Shown in pieces: positions 44,934 through 55,632 of a stretch of 64,000 nt of DNA. This DNA is from an uncultured Pseudomonadota bacterium (lineage in GTDB: Bacteria > Pseudomonadota > Gammaproteobacteria > Methylococcales > Methylomonadaceae), in assembly GCA_903870545.1 (NCBI GenBank), contig CAIQDI010000024.1, positions 62,001 through 126,000 on the forward strand, given 5' to 3'. The notes beneath the pieces are model-generated. The model did not search any database. It worked only from the letters and a program-made list of their open reading frames with translations, and was not told the origin of the DNA. The first letter of the stretch is position 1. Every line of letters begins with the position of its first letter. Position numbers and translations under genes: made by a program.

Positions 44934-46017
44934 AAACATTATCGTCGGTATGTCCGGCGGCGTTGATTCCTCCGTCACCGCGTTGTTATTACTCGAACAA
45001 GGTCATCACGTCACTGGCTTGTTTATGAAAAATTGGGAAGAGGACGACGGCACGGAATACTGTACCGCCATGCAAGATTTAGCCGACGCGCAACAAGTGT
45101 GTGACACGCTCGGCATCGAATTAAAAACCGCCAATTTTGCCGCTGAATATTGGGATGAAGTTTTCGAGGTTTTTTTGTCTGAATTCAAAGCGGCTCGCAC
45201 GCCAAATCCTGATATTTTGTGCAATAAGCACGTTAAATTTAAAGCCTTTTTGCATTACGCGATAGACGATTTAGGCGCGGATTTTATTGCGACTGGGCAT
45301 TATGCGCGGGTTGCAGAGGAAAATGGCGAATTTCAATTACTCAAAGGATTGGATCCCAACAAAGAGCAAAGTTATTTTTTATACACGCTCGGACAAAAAC
45401 CGTTGTCGCGCACGTTGTTTCCTATTGGGCATTTGCACAAACCTGAAATTCGCGCGATAGCTGAACGTGCTGGCTTTACCAATGCGAAAAAGAAAGATAG
45501 CACCGGAATTTGTTTTATTGGCGAACGTAAATTTAGCGATTTTCTGAAGCGTTATTTGCCAACACAACCGGGTGAAATGCGAACGCCTGAAGGTCAATTT
45601 ATCGCGCAACATAACGGACTGATGTATTACACTTTGGGACAACGTCAAGGTTTGGGCATCGGTGGCGTGAAAAATGCGCCCGATGAAGCGTGGTATGTGT
45701 TGGATAAAGATGTGCTGAATAACGTGTTAATCGTCGGGCAAGGTCATGATCACCCGTTGATGTTGCACAATTCATTGATAGCGAATCAACTGGATTGGTG
45801 CAGTAATCGCCCGTTTACGGAATCGCTAAACTGCAAAGCCAAAACTCGTTATCGTCAAGAAGACCAAGATTGTATCGTCAAACCGTTGGAAAATGGATAC
45901 GTTGAAGTCATTTTTTCGCAACAACAACGCGCCATTACCGAAGGACAATCGGTCGTTTTTTATCAAAACGATGTCTGTTTAGGTGGTGGAATTATTGAAT
46001 CAAAAGCGAACATCTAA
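44926..46017 (+). CDS. mnmA: tRNA-specific 2-thiouridylase MnmA
   Basis: It thiolates U34 of Glu, Gln and Lys tRNAs, using sulfur relayed from a cysteine desulfurase. The PP-loop is [11 protein letters not shown]. The two catalytic cysteines are in [12 protein letters not shown] and [11 protein letters not shown], and the tRNA-binding insertion with [25 protein letters not shown] follows. Length is 363 residues, typical. The start lies 8 bp inside nudJ. Confidence 0.97.
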   Translation: MPKNIIVGMSGGVDSSVTALLLLEQGHHVTGLFMKNWEEDDGTEYCTAMQDLADAQQVCDTLGIELKTANFAAEYWDEVFEVFLSEFKAARTPNPDILCNKHVKFKAFLHYAIDDLGADFIATGHYARVAEENGEFQLLKGLDPNKEQSYFLYTLGQKPLSRTLFPIGHLHKPEIRAIAERAGFTNAKKKDSTGICFIGERKFSDFLKRYLPTQPGEMRTPEGQFIAQHNGLMYYTLGQRQGLGIGGVKNAPDEAWYVLDKDVLNNVLIVGQGHDHPLMLHNSLIANQLDWCSNRPFTESLNCKAKTRYRQEDQDCIVKPLENGYVEVIFSQQQRAITEGQSVVFYQNDVCLGGGIIESKANI

Positions 46018-46089
46018 TATCATTTTTTTTTGCTTTATCAAAAATCCTATTTCTTAATTTTTGCGTAATTATGGTAAACATAAATCAAA

Positions 46090-49000
46090 ATGAAACTATT
46101 TAGCGTTGCACTCGAAAAAAGAAAGCTGACCACTAAACTATTTATAAATTTTGGTATTTGCTTAGTGATTATGACGTTGATTGGTCTTAATGCCATGAAC
46201 AGCCTCAAAATAATTAGTGAACAAACTCAAACTACTTATGAGCAAGAGTTATTGGGCATTTCGCATATCAAAGAAGCCAACATCAACCTCGTTTTAATAG
46301 GAAAAAATATGCGTCAAGCATTGCTGCTGACGCACGATTTTTCTAGGCGTGAAAAAACCATCGCTGAGGTTGAAAAAGCAATCGCGAATGTGGAATTAGA
46401 AATCAACGAAGTGCGTAAACGTATTTTTCTCGACAAAAATAAACAACTTTTGGCTCAATTCGATGAAAAGTTTTTACAATATAAAATTAACGCCAATAAA
46501 GCCATTGATTTAATGAAGGAAGAAGGTAATTCGATACCGCAAAGTAAAGCGACGAATTATGTATCAAGTGAAAATTATATAGAAGTGGGCGAGGATGCTG
46601 ATAATTTATTGACGGAGCTTTCTCGCAATAAAGAAAATCGAGCGCGAGAAAGAGGTGAAGAACTTAAAATAATGGGCGAAGAAAATCAGTTCATTTTGTT
46701 GGGAATGATGTTATCTGGATTATTCGTAGGCATTATTGGCGGTATCATTACAGGTAACGCAATTGGTCGCCCAATTCAAAAATTACAAGAATCGATTGAA
46801 AGCCTGACAAATGGTCAGTTAGATGTTGAAATTCCCTATTTGAATTATCCGAATGAAATGGGGAAAATGGCAGCCGCCCTTAGAATTCTGCAAGATGTTT
46901 GTCGAAATATGGAATCGCAACGCTGGATTAAAGAACACGTTGCTGGAATTTCGGCAGAATTGCAGCAAACTGAAACATTTTCCGATCTGTCGCAAAAATT
47001 TATGTCTGCCGTGTGTCCTTTGTTGAACATCGGTCACGCCGTATTTTATATTCATGTGAATAATCAGTTACGCTTGTTGGGCAGTTATGGTTATGTTGAA
47101 CGTAAAAATCTAAATCAAAATTTTTCTATCGGTGAAGGTTTGGTCGGTCAATGTGCGTTGGAAAAAAAACCTATTACGCTCACTAATCCACCCGCCGATT
47201 ACATTAAAATCAATTCCGGTTTGGGAGAATCCGTACCGAAAGTAATTAAAGTGCTGCCCATTTTGCATTTAAATCGTGTGATTGGCGTGTTGGAAATTGC
47301 CGCTTTTCAATCGTTGACTGAAACCGAAAAATCGTTACTCGATGCGCTGATGCTGATGTTAGGTCTGAATATGGAAATTATTGGACGTAACGACAAAGCC
47401 AAAATGTTACTACAAGAAACGCAAGAATTAGTCCATCGAATGGAAGTACAAGCCGCGCAACTGGAAGAGCAAACCGTTGAATTAGAAATGCAACAGCTCG
47501 AACTCAAAGATACGGAGGCGTGGTTTAGAGGCATTATAGAATCCTCGCCCGATGCGATATTGGTAGTGAATGAAAAAGGCGAAATTATTTTATGCAATCT
47601 AAAAGCAGAAGAAATCTTTGGTTATGATTCAGGCGAATTACATTGGAAAATGGTCGATGAGTTGGTGCCGCCTGAAATACGCGCTGCTCATCCTGCGAAG
47701 CGTGCAAAATTTATGGCTGAAAAAGAGAATACTCGCACAATGATTGCTAACGTACTGGATTTACGCGGTATTCGTAAAGACGGTAGCTCGTTTTCTATTG
47801 ATATTGGTTTAAGTCGTTTGCCAGACTTAGGCGGACGGGGTTTGTGTGCTTGCGCGTCAATTCGTGATATTACAGCGTCTAAAAAATTATTGACCGAAAC
47901 ACAAGAACTGGCACACCGAATGGAAGTCCAAGCCGCGCAACTGGAAGAGCAAACCATTGAATTAGAAACGAAACAAACTGAACTTATCGAAACCGAAGCG
48001 TGGTATCGTGATGTCATTCAATCCGCCCCGGTCGCGATATTAGTTGTGAATAAAGCGGGAGAGATTATTCTTTGTAATTCAAATACCGAAAAAATGTTTG
48101 GTTATATTGCTGGCGAATTGCAATGGAAAAACATCGATTTGCTGATGCCGTTAAGTATGCGTACTGACGATTCTGCGATGTCTTCAAAATTTATCGAGGG
48201 CGAGAATCTTGACGTAGCGATTGATGGTGAAGGCGTTAATTTGAACGGCGTTCGAAAAAATGGAAGTGAATTTCCAATCGAAATTGGCTTAAGTCACTTA
48301 TCCAATTTAGGGGGGCGAGGGGAATGTGAATTTGTCGCGGTGCGTGATATTACTGCCGCAAAACAAGCAACAGACGAAATCCGTAAAGCTAAGGAAGTCG
48401 CTGAAAATGCCACACGAATCAAGTCAGATTTTCTGTCAAATATGAGTCATGAAATTCGCACACCGATGAATGCCGTAATTGGAATGTCGTATCTGGTGTT
48501 AAAAACAGATTTAACACCCAAACAACGTGATTACGTCAAAAAAATTCACAACTCAGGGCAGTATTTACTGGGAATTATCAATGACATTTTAGATTTTTCT
48601 AAAAATGAAGCGGGACAACTCAATATTGAATCTATTGATTTTGAAATGAACAGCGTATTGGAAACGGTCACGAATTTAGTGGTTGAAAAAACCAATGCGA
48701 AAGGCTTGGAGCTGATTTTTGACATTGCCCCCAATGTTCCTAAATATTTGAACGGCGATTCATTACGACTGGGGCAAATTCTCATCAATTATGCGAACAA
48801 TGCCATTAAATTCACTGAAGAAGGCGGCGTTGTTATTTTTGTGACAGTAGTCGAAGAAACCGACCATGACGTATTGTTGAATTTTAGTGTGCGCGACACC
48901 GGCATCGGCATTTCAGAAAAAGTAAAAGGCAAATTATTTCAATCGTTCCAACAAGCCGACACATCAACCAGTCGTAAATACGGCGGCACAGGTTTGGGAT

Positions 49001-50628
49001 TAGCCATTTCAAAACAACTTGCCCAGTTAATGGGCGGCGAAGTGGGGGTCGAAAGTGAAGTGGGTAAAGGCAGTAACTTTTGGTTCACCGCTCGATTGGG
49101 TAAAACCGCTCACCAAACAAAAAATCGCGTACTTTCACGCGGTTTGAGAGGTTGTCGCGTGTTGGTGGTCGACGATAATGAGCTGGCGCGAGATGTATTA
49201 CACAATATGTTGTCGAGCATGACATTTAAAGTGGAGCAAGTATCAAGCGGTAGGGATGCACTAATCAGTATAAAAAACGCGGATGAATTAAACGATCCTT
49301 ATGAGATTATTTTCTTGGATTGGCGAATGCCTGAAATGAATGGTATCGAAACCGCTAATGCCATTCGCCAGCTTTCATTGCAAAAAACGCCACACCTTGT
49401 GATGATTACCGCTTACGGTACGGAAGAAGTGCAACAAGAAGCTAAAGAAGCAGGATTAGAGTATTTTTTAACTAAACCCGTGAATTCGTCGTTGATATTT
49501 AATACCGTGATGAATGTGCTGGGGGATGAAACTAGGTTGGTCAATCATACGATTCAAAATAAGCCCAATATCATTTCTGAATTGACCAGTATTGAAGGCG
49601 CGGCAATTTTGATTGTCGAAGACAATGAACTCAATCAAGATGTGGCAAAGGGTATTTTAGAAGAAGGAAAATTTACGATTGATGTGGCGAATAACGGCGT
49701 AGAAAGCATTGAAAAAGTATTCAATAATCACTACGACATTGTGCTGATGGATATGCAAATGCCGGTAATGGATGGCGTGACGGCGACGATTGAAATTCGC
49801 AAGGATACACGACTCAACGAGTTGCCCATTGTGGCGATGACGGCAAATGCGATGCAACAAGACAAAGAAAAGTGTATCGCAGCAGGCATGAATGATTATG
49901 TTGCGAAACCGATTGATCCAGAGGAATTATTTAAAACATTGTTGAAATGGATAAAACCCACGCATCAACACGCTGACACGCAAATGGAACAAATCGATAA
50001 TGTAGTGATTACTGAAGAAAAAAATTTACCCGTTATCGACGGTTTAGATATTGAACTCGGATTAAAACGGGTGCTTGATAACAAATCACTTTATTTAAAT
50101 TTGCTGCGAAAATACATTCTGAGTCAAGAAAATACATCGCTGAAACTGCGTGAGGCATTGAATTCAGCTGATTACACCACGGCGGAACGCATTGCTCACT
50201 CTTCAAAAAGTGTAAACAGTAATATCGGCGCGTCAGATTTAGAAAAAATGGCGGCTGATATTGAAAAAATGATTGCTGAAAAGGAAGCACCAGAAGTCAT
50301 TGATGTTAAGATTGGGAAGTTTGAAAATGCTCAGGCTGTCATGATTGCCGCTCTTAAAGTAGCGATACCGCCGGTGTTACATGAAATTGTTTCATTCGTG
50401 GATTTATCAAAAGTAGCCGACATAGCAAATCATCTGCAAAAACTTCTCATAGATGATGATAGTGAATCAGCAGATTTTTTTGAACAAAATTTTGCTTTAT
50501 TACAGTCGTTAATCAATGTCGATATATTGTCGAACATTGAAAACGCCATTCGACAATTTGATTTCGAAAAAGCGTTACTGTTATTAAATCCCATAATCAA
50601 TGTTAATTTAGGTAAACAGAATGATTGA
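46090..50628 (+). CDS. Hybrid sensor histidine kinase with GAF, two PAS, two REC and HPt
   Basis: This 1512-residue sensor has two membrane helices (about 18-35 and 200-222) around an extracytoplasmic four-helix-type domain, a HAMP segment (GNAIGRPIQKLQESIESLTNGQL), a GAF domain (about 297-430), two PAS modules (about 470-590 and 630-750), HisKA with phospho-acceptor H787 in NMSHEIRTPMNAV, an HATPase (DTGIGI, GGTGLGLAI), two receiver domains (D1077 in FLDWRMPEMNG; D1221 in MDMQMPVMDG) and an HPt domain (H1370 in AHSSKSVNSNIG). This is a complete internal phosphorelay. The final 8 bp overlap the REC-HD-GYP gene, its probable output partner. Confidence 0.95.
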   Translation: MKLFSVALEKRKLTTKLFINFGICLVIMTLIGLNAMNSLKIISEQTQTTYEQELLGISHIKEANINLVLIGKNMRQALLLTHDFSRREKTIAEVEKAIANVELEINEVRKRIFLDKNKQLLAQFDEKFLQYKINANKAIDLMKEEGNSIPQSKATNYVSSENYIEVGEDADNLLTELSRNKENRARERGEELKIMGEENQFILLGMMLSGLFVGIIGGIITGNAIGRPIQKLQESIESLTNGQLDVEIPYLNYPNEMGKMAAALRILQDVCRNMESQRWIKEHVAGISAELQQTETFSDLSQKFMSAVCPLLNIGHAVFYIHVNNQLRLLGSYGYVERKNLNQNFSIGEGLVGQCALEKKPITLTNPPADYIKINSGLGESVPKVIKVLPILHLNRVIGVLEIAAFQSLTETEKSLLDALMLMLGLNMEIIGRNDKAKMLLQETQELVHRMEVQAAQLEEQTVELEMQQLELKDTEAWFRGIIESSPDAILVVNEKGEIILCNLKAEEIFGYDSGELHWKMVDELVPPEIRAAHPAKRAKFMAEKENTRTMIANVLDLRGIRKDGSSFSIDIGLSRLPDLGGRGLCACASIRDITASKKLLTETQELAHRMEVQAAQLEEQTIELETKQTELIETEAWYRDVIQSAPVAILVVNKAGEIILCNSNTEKMFGYIAGELQWKNIDLLMPLSMRTDDSAMSSKFIEGENLDVAIDGEGVNLNGVRKNGSEFPIEIGLSHLSNLGGRGECEFVAVRDITAAKQATDEIRKAKEVAENATRIKSDFLSNMSHEIRTPMNAVIGMSYLVLKTDLTPKQRDYVKKIHNSGQYLLGIINDILDFSKNEAGQLNIESIDFEMNSVLETVTNLVVEKTNAKGLELIFDIAPNVPKYLNGDSLRLGQILINYANNAIKFTEEGGVVIFVTVVEETDHDVLLNFSVRDTGIGISEKVKGKLFQSFQQADTSTSRKYGGTGLGLAISKQLAQLMGGEVGVESEVGKGSNFWFTARLGKTAHQTKNRVLSRGLRGCRVLVVDDNELARDVLHNMLSSMTFKVEQVSSGRDALISIKNADELNDPYEIIFLDWRMPEMNGIETANAIRQLSLQKTPHLVMITAYGTEEVQQEAKEAGLEYFLTKPVNSSLIFNTVMNVLGDETRLVNHTIQNKPNIISELTSIEGAAILIVEDNELNQDVAKGILEEGKFTIDVANNGVESIEKVFNNHYDIVLMDMQMPVMDGVTATIEIRKDTRLNELPIVAMTANAMQQDKEKCIAAGMNDYVAKPIDPEELFKTLLKWIKPTHQHADTQMEQIDNVVITEEKNLPVIDGLDIELGLKRVLDNKSLYLNLLRKYILSQENTSLKLREALNSADYTTAERIAHSSKSVNSNIGASDLEKMAADIEKMIAEKEAPEVIDVKIGKFENAQAVMIAALKVAIPPVLHEIVSFVDLSKVADIANHLQKLLIDDDSESADFFEQNFALLQSLINVDILSNIENAIRQFDFEKALLLLNPIINVNLGKQND
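47418..48060 (+). repeat. Internal PAS-plus-linker duplication in the kinase gene
   Basis: The linker segment RMEVQAAQLEEQT occurs twice, 480 bp (160 residues) apart (near 47418 and 47898), each followed by a PAS domain with ILVVN, GEIILCN, FGY and GEL. The coding DNA of the two linkers is still very similar, which indicates module duplication. Confidence 0.8.
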
Positions 50629-51772
50629 AACTGCCTGTTTTTCAGAAAGACCGACTATTTTAGTGGTCGATGACACGCCCGATAATCTCATGCTTATCAG
50701 CACGTTACTCAAACGAATTTATAAAGTAAAAGTAGCTAATAGCGGTGAGAAAGCACTCAGAATAGCACAATTGGAATGCCGCCCGGATTTGATTTTGCTT
50801 GATATTATGATGCCTGAAATGGACGGTTATGAAGTCTGTCGGCGTTTAAAAGCGAATGCTAAAACAAAAGATATTCCCGTCATTTTTTTAACCGCTAAAT
50901 CAGATGCCAATAACGAAGCGAAGGGTTTTCAACTGGGCGCAGTCGATTACATTACAAAACCGATTAGTTTGCAGGTTGTTTTAGCGCGTGTTAAAACGCA
51001 TCTCGACATGGAAAAAATGCAGATTTTTTTGCGCGATCAAAATAGTTTTTTAGAGTTAGAAGTGGCAAAACGTACGGCAGAAATTACCGCCATTCAAGAT
51101 GTGACCATTCATGTACTGGCATCTTTAGCAGAAACTCGCGATAGTGATACCGGTAATCATATTCGTCGCACGCAACATTACGTTAAATTATTAGCGGAAC
51201 ATTTACGGTTTCATCCTCGCTTTTCGCATTTTCTGGATAACGATAAAATAATCGAAATACTGTTTAAGTCTGCACCGCTGCACGATATTGGCAAAGTGGG
51301 AATTCCAGATAAAATTTTACTCAAACCAGGTAAATTTGAACCTGAAGAATTTGAGATTATGAAACTACACACGATATTGGGTCGTGACTCGATTCTGCAA
51401 GCTGAACGCGAATTAGGTATTGACGTTCCTTTTCTTAAATATGCCAAAGAAATTGCTTACCATCATCAAGAAAAGTGGGACGGTTCCGGTTATCCGCAAG
51501 GTTTATCCGGCAATGATATTCCGATTTCTGCACGGTTAATGGCGGTGGCGGACGTGTACGACGCGCTAATTAGTAGGCGAGTTTATAAAGCCGGAATGCT
51601 GCACGACAAAGCGGCGCAAATTATTAAAGATGGCAAAGGCAGTCATTTTGATCCCGACATGGTGGATGCTTTTCTTGAGTTACAAGATGAATTTCAAGCA
51701 GTTGCCGCACGTTTTGTGGACACGGATGAAATGATGACCAAAAAAGCTGAATATCTCGATAGCTCGATGTAA
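50621..51772 (+). CDS. Response regulator with HD-GYP phosphodiesterase domain
   Basis: The 383-residue protein has an N-terminal receiver (phospho-acceptor D61 in LILLDIMMPEMDG, with the K of DYITKPI) and a C-terminal HD-GYP domain with HDIGKVGIPDKILLKPGKF, the helix KLHTILGRDSIL, and HHQEKWDGSGYPQGL. HD-GYP domains hydrolyse c-di-GMP. It overlaps the hybrid kinase gene by 8 bp, so phosphotransfer from the kinase HPt to D61 is the natural model. Confidence 0.95.
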   Translation: MIETACFSERPTILVVDDTPDNLMLISTLLKRIYKVKVANSGEKALRIAQLECRPDLILLDIMMPEMDGYEVCRRLKANAKTKDIPVIFLTAKSDANNEAKGFQLGAVDYITKPISLQVVLARVKTHLDMEKMQIFLRDQNSFLELEVAKRTAEITAIQDVTIHVLASLAETRDSDTGNHIRRTQHYVKLLAEHLRFHPRFSHFLDNDKIIEILFKSAPLHDIGKVGIPDKILLKPGKFEPEEFEIMKLHTILGRDSILQAERELGIDVPFLKYAKEIAYHHQEKWDGSGYPQGLSGNDIPISARLMAVADVYDALISRRVYKAGMLHDKAAQIIKDGKGSHFDPDMVDAFLELQDEFQAVAARFVDTDEMMTKKAEYLDSSM

Positions 51773-51789
51773 ATTGAGCCTCTAAATTT

Positions 51790-52656
51790 ATGCCATACAC
51801 CCAAGATAAAAAATTTAAGCGACTTTTTAATCCTCAACGTCTGCACAAATACGACGGTATCTTGATTCATCAAGATTATGACGATGATGGCGCAATTGAA
51901 GTCGTGGATACAGACGGCGTGCGTTCGCTACATTTTGGTTCTATTCCACGCCAAAGTTCCATGTTGTTGAGTGATCCCAATCAGCTTTATTTAGAATATG
52001 CCCGCACGATGTCGAGCTGGATGTTATTTAAAGAAACCTTAAACGATGACGCATTATTGATTGGTTTAGGCGGTGGTTCGATGGCGAAATATTTATTGCA
52101 TCAATTCCCCGATTGCCAAGTTAAAGCAGTGGAATATCGAAAAAGCGTGGTGAAAATTGCCCGAAGTCATTTTGGTTTGCCGTTGGATTCACGCTTAAAA
52201 ATTGTGGTCGATGATGGTGCAGAATACGTTCGTAAAAGATTGGACAGTGAAAGTGAATTGTACAGTTTGATTATGGTGGATGCGTTTGATGCGACCGGAA
52301 TGGCGGAAGCGATTTGCAACGCCGCCTTTTTTGAAAACTGTCAAAAATTATTAAAAAAAGATGGAATGTTGGTTATCAATTGCTGGGGCGGGGTCAGTCG
52401 TCCACAATTTCAGCAAATCGCGTTATGGTTAGGACGATTATTTAATTGGAAACTGTTATTTGTCCCGGTCACAGGACGTGGCAATATCATCGGATTAGCA
52501 TTTAACAGCGGCACATCGACTTACGCTTTAAAAGATTTACGCACACGCGCCATTGTGTTGGAACAACTTTATCAAATTGAATTCACTCGTTTTTTGCGTG
52601 ATTTAGTCAAACACAATGCCAGCGTGCTTCAAAACATTATTTATAAAGAAAAATGA
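51790..52656 (+). CDS. Spermidine-synthase-like (PABS) protein 1
   Basis: This 288-residue protein has the polyamine-synthase/methyltransferase fold: VRSLHFGS near the N-terminus, the nucleotide loop LLIGLGGGSMAKYLL, an acidic strand end VKAVEYRKSVVKIA, and the DDGAEYVRKRL and IMVDAFDA segments. True spermidine synthases have GGGDG and a catalytic DSTDP-type motif; here these are GGGSM and VDAFD, so aminopropyl transfer is doubtful. It is 18 bp after the HD-GYP gene and overlaps its own paralogue by 4 bp. Confidence 0.82.
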   Translation: MPYTQDKKFKRLFNPQRLHKYDGILIHQDYDDDGAIEVVDTDGVRSLHFGSIPRQSSMLLSDPNQLYLEYARTMSSWMLFKETLNDDALLIGLGGGSMAKYLLHQFPDCQVKAVEYRKSVVKIARSHFGLPLDSRLKIVVDDGAEYVRKRLDSESELYSLIMVDAFDATGMAEAICNAAFFENCQKLLKKDGMLVINCWGGVSRPQFQQIALWLGRLFNWKLLFVPVTGRGNIIGLAFNSGTSTYALKDLRTRAIVLEQLYQIEFTRFLRDLVKHNASVLQNIIYKEK

Positions 52657-53447
52657 CTTCTAAACTAATTTACCAAACTGAAGATAACGACGGCGTGATT
52701 GACGTAAGCGAATTAAACGGCGTGCGTTCATTGCATTTTGGGTCGTTCGCTCAACAAAGCGCGATGTCGTTAAAAACGCCCGACCAATTGCAGCTCGATT
52801 ACACCAAAGCAATGATGAGTTGGTTATTATTTTATGAGGTCGGTAACGATGATATTTTGCTGATGGGTTTGGGCGGTGGTTCATTGGCGAAATATCTGTT
52901 AAGACAATTTCCCGATTGTCGGGTGGAAGCGGTTGAATATCGTGCGGCGGTCGCGGAAGTGGCACATGATTATTTTGATTTACCGCACGATGCACGGTTG
53001 AACGTGGTGATTGACGATGGCGCACATTACGCGCTTGAACGGTTGAATTTACAGCGCGAATTTTACCGCGTCATTATGCTCGATGCTTTTGATTCAGAAG
53101 GAATAGCAGCATCGTTGTGTCATCTTGAATTTTTCGCTGCGTGTAAAGCGATGCTGAAAAAAGACGGCATTTTGGTGGTAAATTTGTGGAATAACAAAGA
53201 ACAATTTACGCAATTATTTTCATGGATTGGCGGTTTGTTTGAAGCAAAATTATTATTTTTACCCGTTCACGGCACGGTCAATGTGATTGCTTTATTTTTT
53301 CACGAAGACACCCCGATTTATTCGCGTAAAGCGTTACAAAAACGCGCCACGCAATTAGAAAAAACCTACCGATTGCCGTTTAAAAAATTCTTAAAAGATT
53401 TAATTGCGTACAATCCTAACTTTATCGACCATGTCACGAGCGACTAA
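52653..53447 (+). CDS. Spermidine-synthase-like (PABS) protein 2
   Basis: This 264-residue paralogue of the preceding gene keeps the same order of motifs: [62 protein letters not shown] and [10 protein letters not shown]. It lacks the 20-30-residue N-terminal extension of the first copy. Both share the departures from the canonical spermidine synthase active site, so both probably have the same non-canonical role, perhaps as a heterodimer. The stop codon shares its final A with the next ATG (TAATG). Confidence 0.82.
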   Translation: MTSKLIYQTEDNDGVIDVSELNGVRSLHFGSFAQQSAMSLKTPDQLQLDYTKAMMSWLLFYEVGNDDILLMGLGGGSLAKYLLRQFPDCRVEAVEYRAAVAEVAHDYFDLPHDARLNVVIDDGAHYALERLNLQREFYRVIMLDAFDSEGIAASLCHLEFFAACKAMLKKDGILVVNLWNNKEQFTQLFSWIGGLFEAKLLFLPVHGTVNVIALFFHEDTPIYSRKALQKRATQLEKTYRLPFKKFLKDLIAYNPNFIDHVTSD

Positions 53448-55600
53448 TGCCACACACTTCATCACTTACCCCCCCGAATTTATTCAGTTATCGTCAGTAT
53501 TGGGCGCACCGTTTTGGTGTCGCGCCACAGTTGCCGATGAGTCGCGCCGAAATGGATGAACTGGGTTGGGACAGTTGCGACATTATTGTTGTCAGTGGCG
53601 ATGCGTACGTTGACCATCCCAGTTTTGGTATGGCGTTAATCGGGCGAATGTTGGAAGCGCAAGGTTTTCGCGTCGGCATGATTGCTCAACCTGATTGGAA
53701 AAATGTGAAAGATTTTCAGCAATTGGGTCGTCCGAATTTATTTTTTGGCATTACCAGTGGCAACATGGATTCGATGGTGAATCATTACACATCGGATAAA
53801 AAAATTCGTTCCAATGATGCGTACACGCCCAATGGCGAAGCGGCTAAACGTCCCGACCGTGCGACTTCTGTTTATTCGCACCGGTGCCGTGAAGCGTTCA
53901 AAGAGGTGCCGATTATTATTGGCGGCATTGAAGCGAGTTTGCGCCGAATTGCCCATTATGATTATTGGTCGGACACGGTGAAAAAATCCGTGTTGTTGGA
54001 TTCCAAAGCGGATTTACTTTTATTTGGCAATGCCGAACGTGCCATTGTGGAAGTGGCGCACCGTTTGGCGAAAGGCGAAAAAATCCAAGACATCAAATTC
54101 ATGCGTGGCACCGCGCATTTTGTGAAAGAAATTCCAGCGGATTTTGCGGTAAAAGATTCAACCGATTTCGATAAACCTGGCGCAGTTGCACCGCCCATCA
54201 ATCCGTATCAAGAAGAGCCGCCTTGTGATAAATCTGAAAGTGCAAATGACGATGAAATCAAGGTTGCGCCACTGATTCAAAGCATTAAAACGTTGCGCGA
54301 AAAAACTGCGATTCGTTTGCCGTCGTATGAAACCGTGAAAAATGACCCGATTTTTTACGCGCACGCCTCACGCGTGATGCACGGCGAAACCAATCCGTAC
54401 AATGCCCGTCCGCTTATTCAAAAACACGGCGACCGCGAAGTCTGGATTAACCCGCCGCCGTTGCCATTATCTACGCCCGAAATGGACGGCGTGTTTGATT
54501 TGCCGTATTCGCGTTTGCCGCACAAAAGTTACGGTGGCGCGAATGTGCCAGCGTTCGAGATGATTCAACATTCTGTCAATATCATGCGCGGCTGTTTTGG
54601 TGGTTGTAGTTTTTGTTCGATTACCGAACACGAAGGGCGCATTATTCAAAGCCGTTCGGAAGATTCAATTATTCAAGAAATCGAAGCGATTCGAGATACG
54701 TCGCCCGCTTTTACCGGACACATTTCAGATTTAGGCGGTCCCACGGCGAATATGTATCGGCTCGCGTGCAAAGATAAAACGATTGAAAGCGCGTGCCGAA
54801 AATTGTCGTGCGTGCATCCTGGCATTTGTCCGAATTTAAACACCGACCATTCGTCGTTAATCAAATTGTATCGTCGCGCTCGTGGCTTGAAAGGTGTTAA
54901 AAAAATCTTTATCGCGTCGGGTTTGCGTTACGATTTAGCGGTGGAATCGCCCGAATATGTGAAGGAATTAGTCACGCATCACGTTGGCGGTTATTTGAAA
55001 ATTGCGCCCGAACACACCGAACAAAACGTGTTAACGAAAATGATGAAACCGGGCATGGGAACGTATGACCGATTTAAAGAAATGTTCGACCGTTTTTCAA
55101 AAGAAGCGGGCAAAGAACAATATCTGATTCCCTATTTTATCGCGGCGCATCCTGGCACTACGGACGAAGATATGTTGCAGCTGGCGTTGTGGCTAAAACG
55201 AAATAATTTCCGCGCGGATCAAGTTCAAGCCTTTTTGCCGTCGCCGATGTCGATTGCCACGGCAATGTATCATTCGGGTAAAGACACGTTGAAAAAAGTG
55301 AGTCGCACCGCTGCTGATATTACGATTCCAAAAAGCGTGAAACAACGCCGTATTCAAAAAGCCTTTTTGCGTTATCACGATCCGAAAAACTGGCCATTAT
55401 TGCGTGAAGCCTTAAAATCAATGGGACGCGCGGATTTAATTGGCAACGGTAAAATGCACTTAATTCCCACATTTCAACCTGCTGGCACGTTTGAAGCAAA
55501 CACAAAAACGCAGCCGTTTAAAACGAAATACACCACGGGATTTGGTAAAACAGAGCAACGTAGCGAGGCGCGTCCATCAAAAACTCGTCGCACTCGTTAA
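53447..55600 (+). CDS. YgiQ-family radical SAM protein
   Basis: The 717-residue protein matches the conserved YgiQ family, whose reaction is unknown. The radical SAM iron-sulfur motif is CFGGCSFC (C-x3-C-x2-C, about residues 383-390) in [20 protein letters not shown]. The N-terminal region ([21 protein letters not shown]) resembles a B12-binding-type Rossmann domain but lacks a clear DxHxxG motif. The C-terminal DUF-type domain ends in a basic tail (SKTRRTR). It is translationally coupled to the second PABS gene. Confidence 0.92.
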   Translation: MPHTSSLTPPNLFSYRQYWAHRFGVAPQLPMSRAEMDELGWDSCDIIVVSGDAYVDHPSFGMALIGRMLEAQGFRVGMIAQPDWKNVKDFQQLGRPNLFFGITSGNMDSMVNHYTSDKKIRSNDAYTPNGEAAKRPDRATSVYSHRCREAFKEVPIIIGGIEASLRRIAHYDYWSDTVKKSVLLDSKADLLLFGNAERAIVEVAHRLAKGEKIQDIKFMRGTAHFVKEIPADFAVKDSTDFDKPGAVAPPINPYQEEPPCDKSESANDDEIKVAPLIQSIKTLREKTAIRLPSYETVKNDPIFYAHASRVMHGETNPYNARPLIQKHGDREVWINPPPLPLSTPEMDGVFDLPYSRLPHKSYGGANVPAFEMIQHSVNIMRGCFGGCSFCSITEHEGRIIQSRSEDSIIQEIEAIRDTSPAFTGHISDLGGPTANMYRLACKDKTIESACRKLSCVHPGICPNLNTDHSSLIKLYRRARGLKGVKKIFIASGLRYDLAVESPEYVKELVTHHVGGYLKIAPEHTEQNVLTKMMKPGMGTYDRFKEMFDRFSKEAGKEQYLIPYFIAAHPGTTDEDMLQLALWLKRNNFRADQVQAFLPSPMSIATAMYHSGKDTLKKVSRTAADITIPKSVKQRRIQKAFLRYHDPKNWPLLREALKSMGRADLIGNGKMHLIPTFQPAGTFEANTKTQPFKTKYTTGFGKTEQRSEARPSKTRRTR

Positions 55601-55632
55601 CGGTTTATTTTTTGATAATGAGATGAGATGAA

